NCBI GenBank assembly: GCA_944325515.1
Contig: CALVAO010000002.1
Location: forward strand, 1 to 64,000
Length of the DNA stretch: 64,000 bases
Source of the DNA: Candidatus Gastranaerophilales bacterium
Lineage (GTDB): Bacteria > Cyanobacteriota > Vampirovibrionia > Gastranaerophilales > Gastranaerophilaceae
Direction of reading: 5' to 3'
Shown: in pieces, positions 62,498-64,000 of the stretch
Position numbering within the stretch: the first letter of the stretch is position 1
How the letters are laid out: every line of letters starts with the position of its first letter
Notes under the pieces: model-generated
Seen by the model: only the letters and a program-made list of their open reading frames with translations
Told to the model about the DNA's origin: nothing
The model's database searches: none
Translations under genes and position numbers: made by a program

Positions 62498-64000
62498 ATG
62501 TCAGATTTGAACTTACAACAAGCACTCACATATTGTATCAATACCGGCGCAACAACGGCAGAAAGCGCCAGAAAGTTCGGCGTGTCCAGAGAAGCTCTGT
62601 CAAAGCTCATTGCAGAAATGCTGAACCCTAACGGAGGCGGAGAAGTTGGAGATACAACCGAATTCCGGAATCTCTACGGCGATACTAAAATTGTTCACGC
62701 GCAGCTTAAAGCCGGAAATAGAACGTTCTATCTCGCAACTACAGGTATTGACTCTGTAAAAGGAGCTAAAATGGTTGCCTTTGATGAAAACGGACGTGAA
62801 GTTGATTTCGAGGCGCTTAAAACAAAGTATGGTATTTCTTCTTTTAATCTTGAAGCAAACGGGCAAATTACTATTAGTGTTTCTAAAGAACCGGCTGAAG
62901 AAATGTATATTGTTCAAGAAGCTGATGAGAAAACCGGATTTTTTGATACATTAAAAGACTACTGGGAAGAAGGGAAACTATTCTTCGGCAGGATTGTAGG
63001 TTCAGAAATTGTTGTTACTCAAAAAGTAGAACAAAGTGATATTACGTTTGAAACAACTACTCCTCTTACTTATGCTAATACAATTGAACAGGATACAGAA
63101 ATCAGAGAGAATACTGTAGATTTATTGCTCAATAATGCTAATAATGCTCTTGCGATGATTAAGCATTACCGCGATAATTTTGGATACATTTCTTCTGATG
63201 CAATTGTTCAAGGTTCAAATGTTATATTTGATAAATTCATAGATTCTATTACCGGCAGGAATGATTTTGTTACTGTTTTTGAGAATGAGGATGCTACTAT
63301 TGAAGAAATTAAAAAATTAGAAGAATTAAAAACTAAAACAAAGAAGCCCGAAGAGTTTGCAAAGGCTTTCAAAGAACTATACGGTGTAGATTTTAAACCG
63401 GAGAATTTCCTCAATCTTACACATACTGCAGAAAGGCTTAACAGAATGAATGCATATGCCGGATTGAGCAAGTATTTTGAATTCGGGATAAATGAGCTTA
63501 AGAATGCAGATACTTCCGGTTTTGAACCCGCTGCGTTATTAGCACCTTTATTCGGGAATAATATCATTAAAGCAAAAGAATATGTTGATGATATTAGAAA
63601 TCAAAGCAGTGATGAGAACGATTTTAGAAACAAACTAACTGCAAAATTACAGGAAGCTAAGCAAAATGCTGACAAAGAATTAAAAGGTTTTAATCGGGAG
63701 AGATTAGAGAATGAATACCGTATCAGGTATAAAAATGCAATGGGTAATGAAGCTTCTGATAAAATTATAGAAGGGTATATTAACAATTCCCAAATGTGTG
63801 CGATGCTTACGGAAACAGGGTTGGTTATTGCAGCATCATTGTTAACAATGGGCTCTTCTACGGTAGTTAATTTGACGGGTAAAGCAGTAACTAAATTAGG
63901 AGCAAATGCCGGAGGGCAGCTTGTAAAAGCAGGTATGACTGCAGCTATGGCTTCGCTTCCTGCAGCAGAAACACTTGTAAGCGGAATAACAAGTGAGGCT
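62498..64000 (+). CDS. Large protein of unknown function, sigma-28-controlled (runs off window)
   Basis: An open frame of 501 codons without a stop, from the ATG at 62498 (GAAGGA 7 nt upstream). Residues 5-45 look like a helix-turn-helix (YCINTGATTAESARKFGVSREALSKLI). Residues 50-130 are beta-rich (NRTFYLATTGIDSVKGAKMV). Residues 180-430 are helical and charged. From about residue 430 hydrophobic Ala/Gly-rich helices appear (TGLVIAASLLTMGSSTVVNL). No domain can be named. It may be a large secreted or surface protein made with the flagellum. Confidence 0.75.
   Translation, partial: MSDLNLQQALTYCINTGATTAESARKFGVSREALSKLIAEMLNPNGGGEVGDTTEFRNLYGDTKIVHAQLKAGNRTFYLATTGIDSVKGAKMVAFDENGREVDFEALKTKYGISSFNLEANGQITISVSKEPAEEMYIVQEADEKTGFFDTLKDYWEEGKLFFGRIVGSEIVVTQKVEQSDITFETTTPLTYANTIEQDTEIRENTVDLLLNNANNALAMIKHYRDNFGYISSDAIVQGSNVIFDKFIDSITGRNDFVTVFENEDATIEEIKKLEELKTKTKKPEEFAKAFKELYGVDFKPENFLNLTHTAERLNRMNAYAGLSKYFEFGINELKNADTSGFEPAALLAPLFGNNIIKAKEYVDDIRNQSSDENDFRNKLTAKLQEAKQNADKELKGFNRERLENEYRIRYKNAMGNEASDKIIEGYINNSQMCAMLTETGLVIAASLLTMGSSTVVNLTGKAVTKLGANAGGQLVKAGMTAAMASLPAAETLVSGITSEA

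Overview
The window looks like chromosome from a low-GC, Gram-negative, flagellated fermenter. The best guess is a non-photosynthetic relative of cyanobacteria (Melainabacteria/Vampirovibrionia, Gastranaerophilales-like). This is inferred from gene content and protein style, not from a search. The outer membrane is supported by FlgH and FlgI ring proteins, a TolC-type channel, an MCE/MlaD protein, a LolD-type ATPase and a TonB-C domain protein. The tail of the ribosomal cluster (rpoA-rplQ-truA-rplM-rpsI) is ordered as in cyanobacteria. Prepilin-like proteins with 'GFTLAEVLITLGIIGVVAALTAPA'-style N-termini also fit that group. No tRNA, rRNA, CRISPR array or complete insertion sequence was recognised.

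Layout. 1-143: start of a flagellin gene, cut by the window edge. 144-934: repeat-rich spacer. 0.9-8.1 kb: housekeeping genes (PBP4-type peptidase, nitrilase-like hydrolase, DUF374 acyltransferase, PncC, TonB/TPR protein, CheD-like protein, tgt, ndk). 8.1-9.5 kb: a repeat area with a DUF559 gene inside roughly 100-bp inverted repeats. 9.6-11.4 kb: a chimeric pilin/YadA-head/S74-chaperone protein with a long structured leader. 11.5-16.8 kb: infA-rpmJ-rpsM-rpsK-rpsD-rpoA-rplQ-truA-rplM-rpsI. 17-23 kb: ychF, a phospholipase C/P1-nuclease-like protein, a phage-like S24 repressor switch and a Trk potassium system. 23-32 kb: def-fmt, gmk, pyruvate decarboxylase, rsmG, a TPR ATPase and plsY. 32-42 kb: a phosphorylase-like enzyme, two divergent proteins with a shared N-terminal motif, TolC, MATE, GNAT and MlaD. 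42-45 kb: a second potassium system (Ktr type) with a HAMP protein. 45-51.5 kb: flagellar operon flgI-flgJ-flgM-flgH-flgN-flgK-flgL. 51.7-58 kb: LolD, a palindrome-bounded noncoding element, a prepilin, DUF1653, ClC, a hypothetical membrane protein, a P-loop kinase and yidD. 58-64 kb: dnaK, a small Gly-rich protein, a HAD hydrolase, a PilZ protein, and a large unknown gene with a sigma-28-type promoter that runs off the end.

Three patterns cut across the annotation. (1) At least thirteen genes have a -10 hexamer, often an extended TGnTATAAT, ending 6-7 nt before the start codon with no Shine-Dalgarno sequence, which predicts leaderless mRNAs. (2) Imperfect inverted repeats built from 7- or 8-nt units fill the spacers of the flagellar and ribosomal operons and also lie near flagellin, tgt/ndk and dnaK. 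(3) Several proteins without signal peptides share a short N-terminal motif of the form P-x-F-K/R. One of them is a zinc-enzyme-like protein whose expected N-terminal Trp lies directly after this motif.
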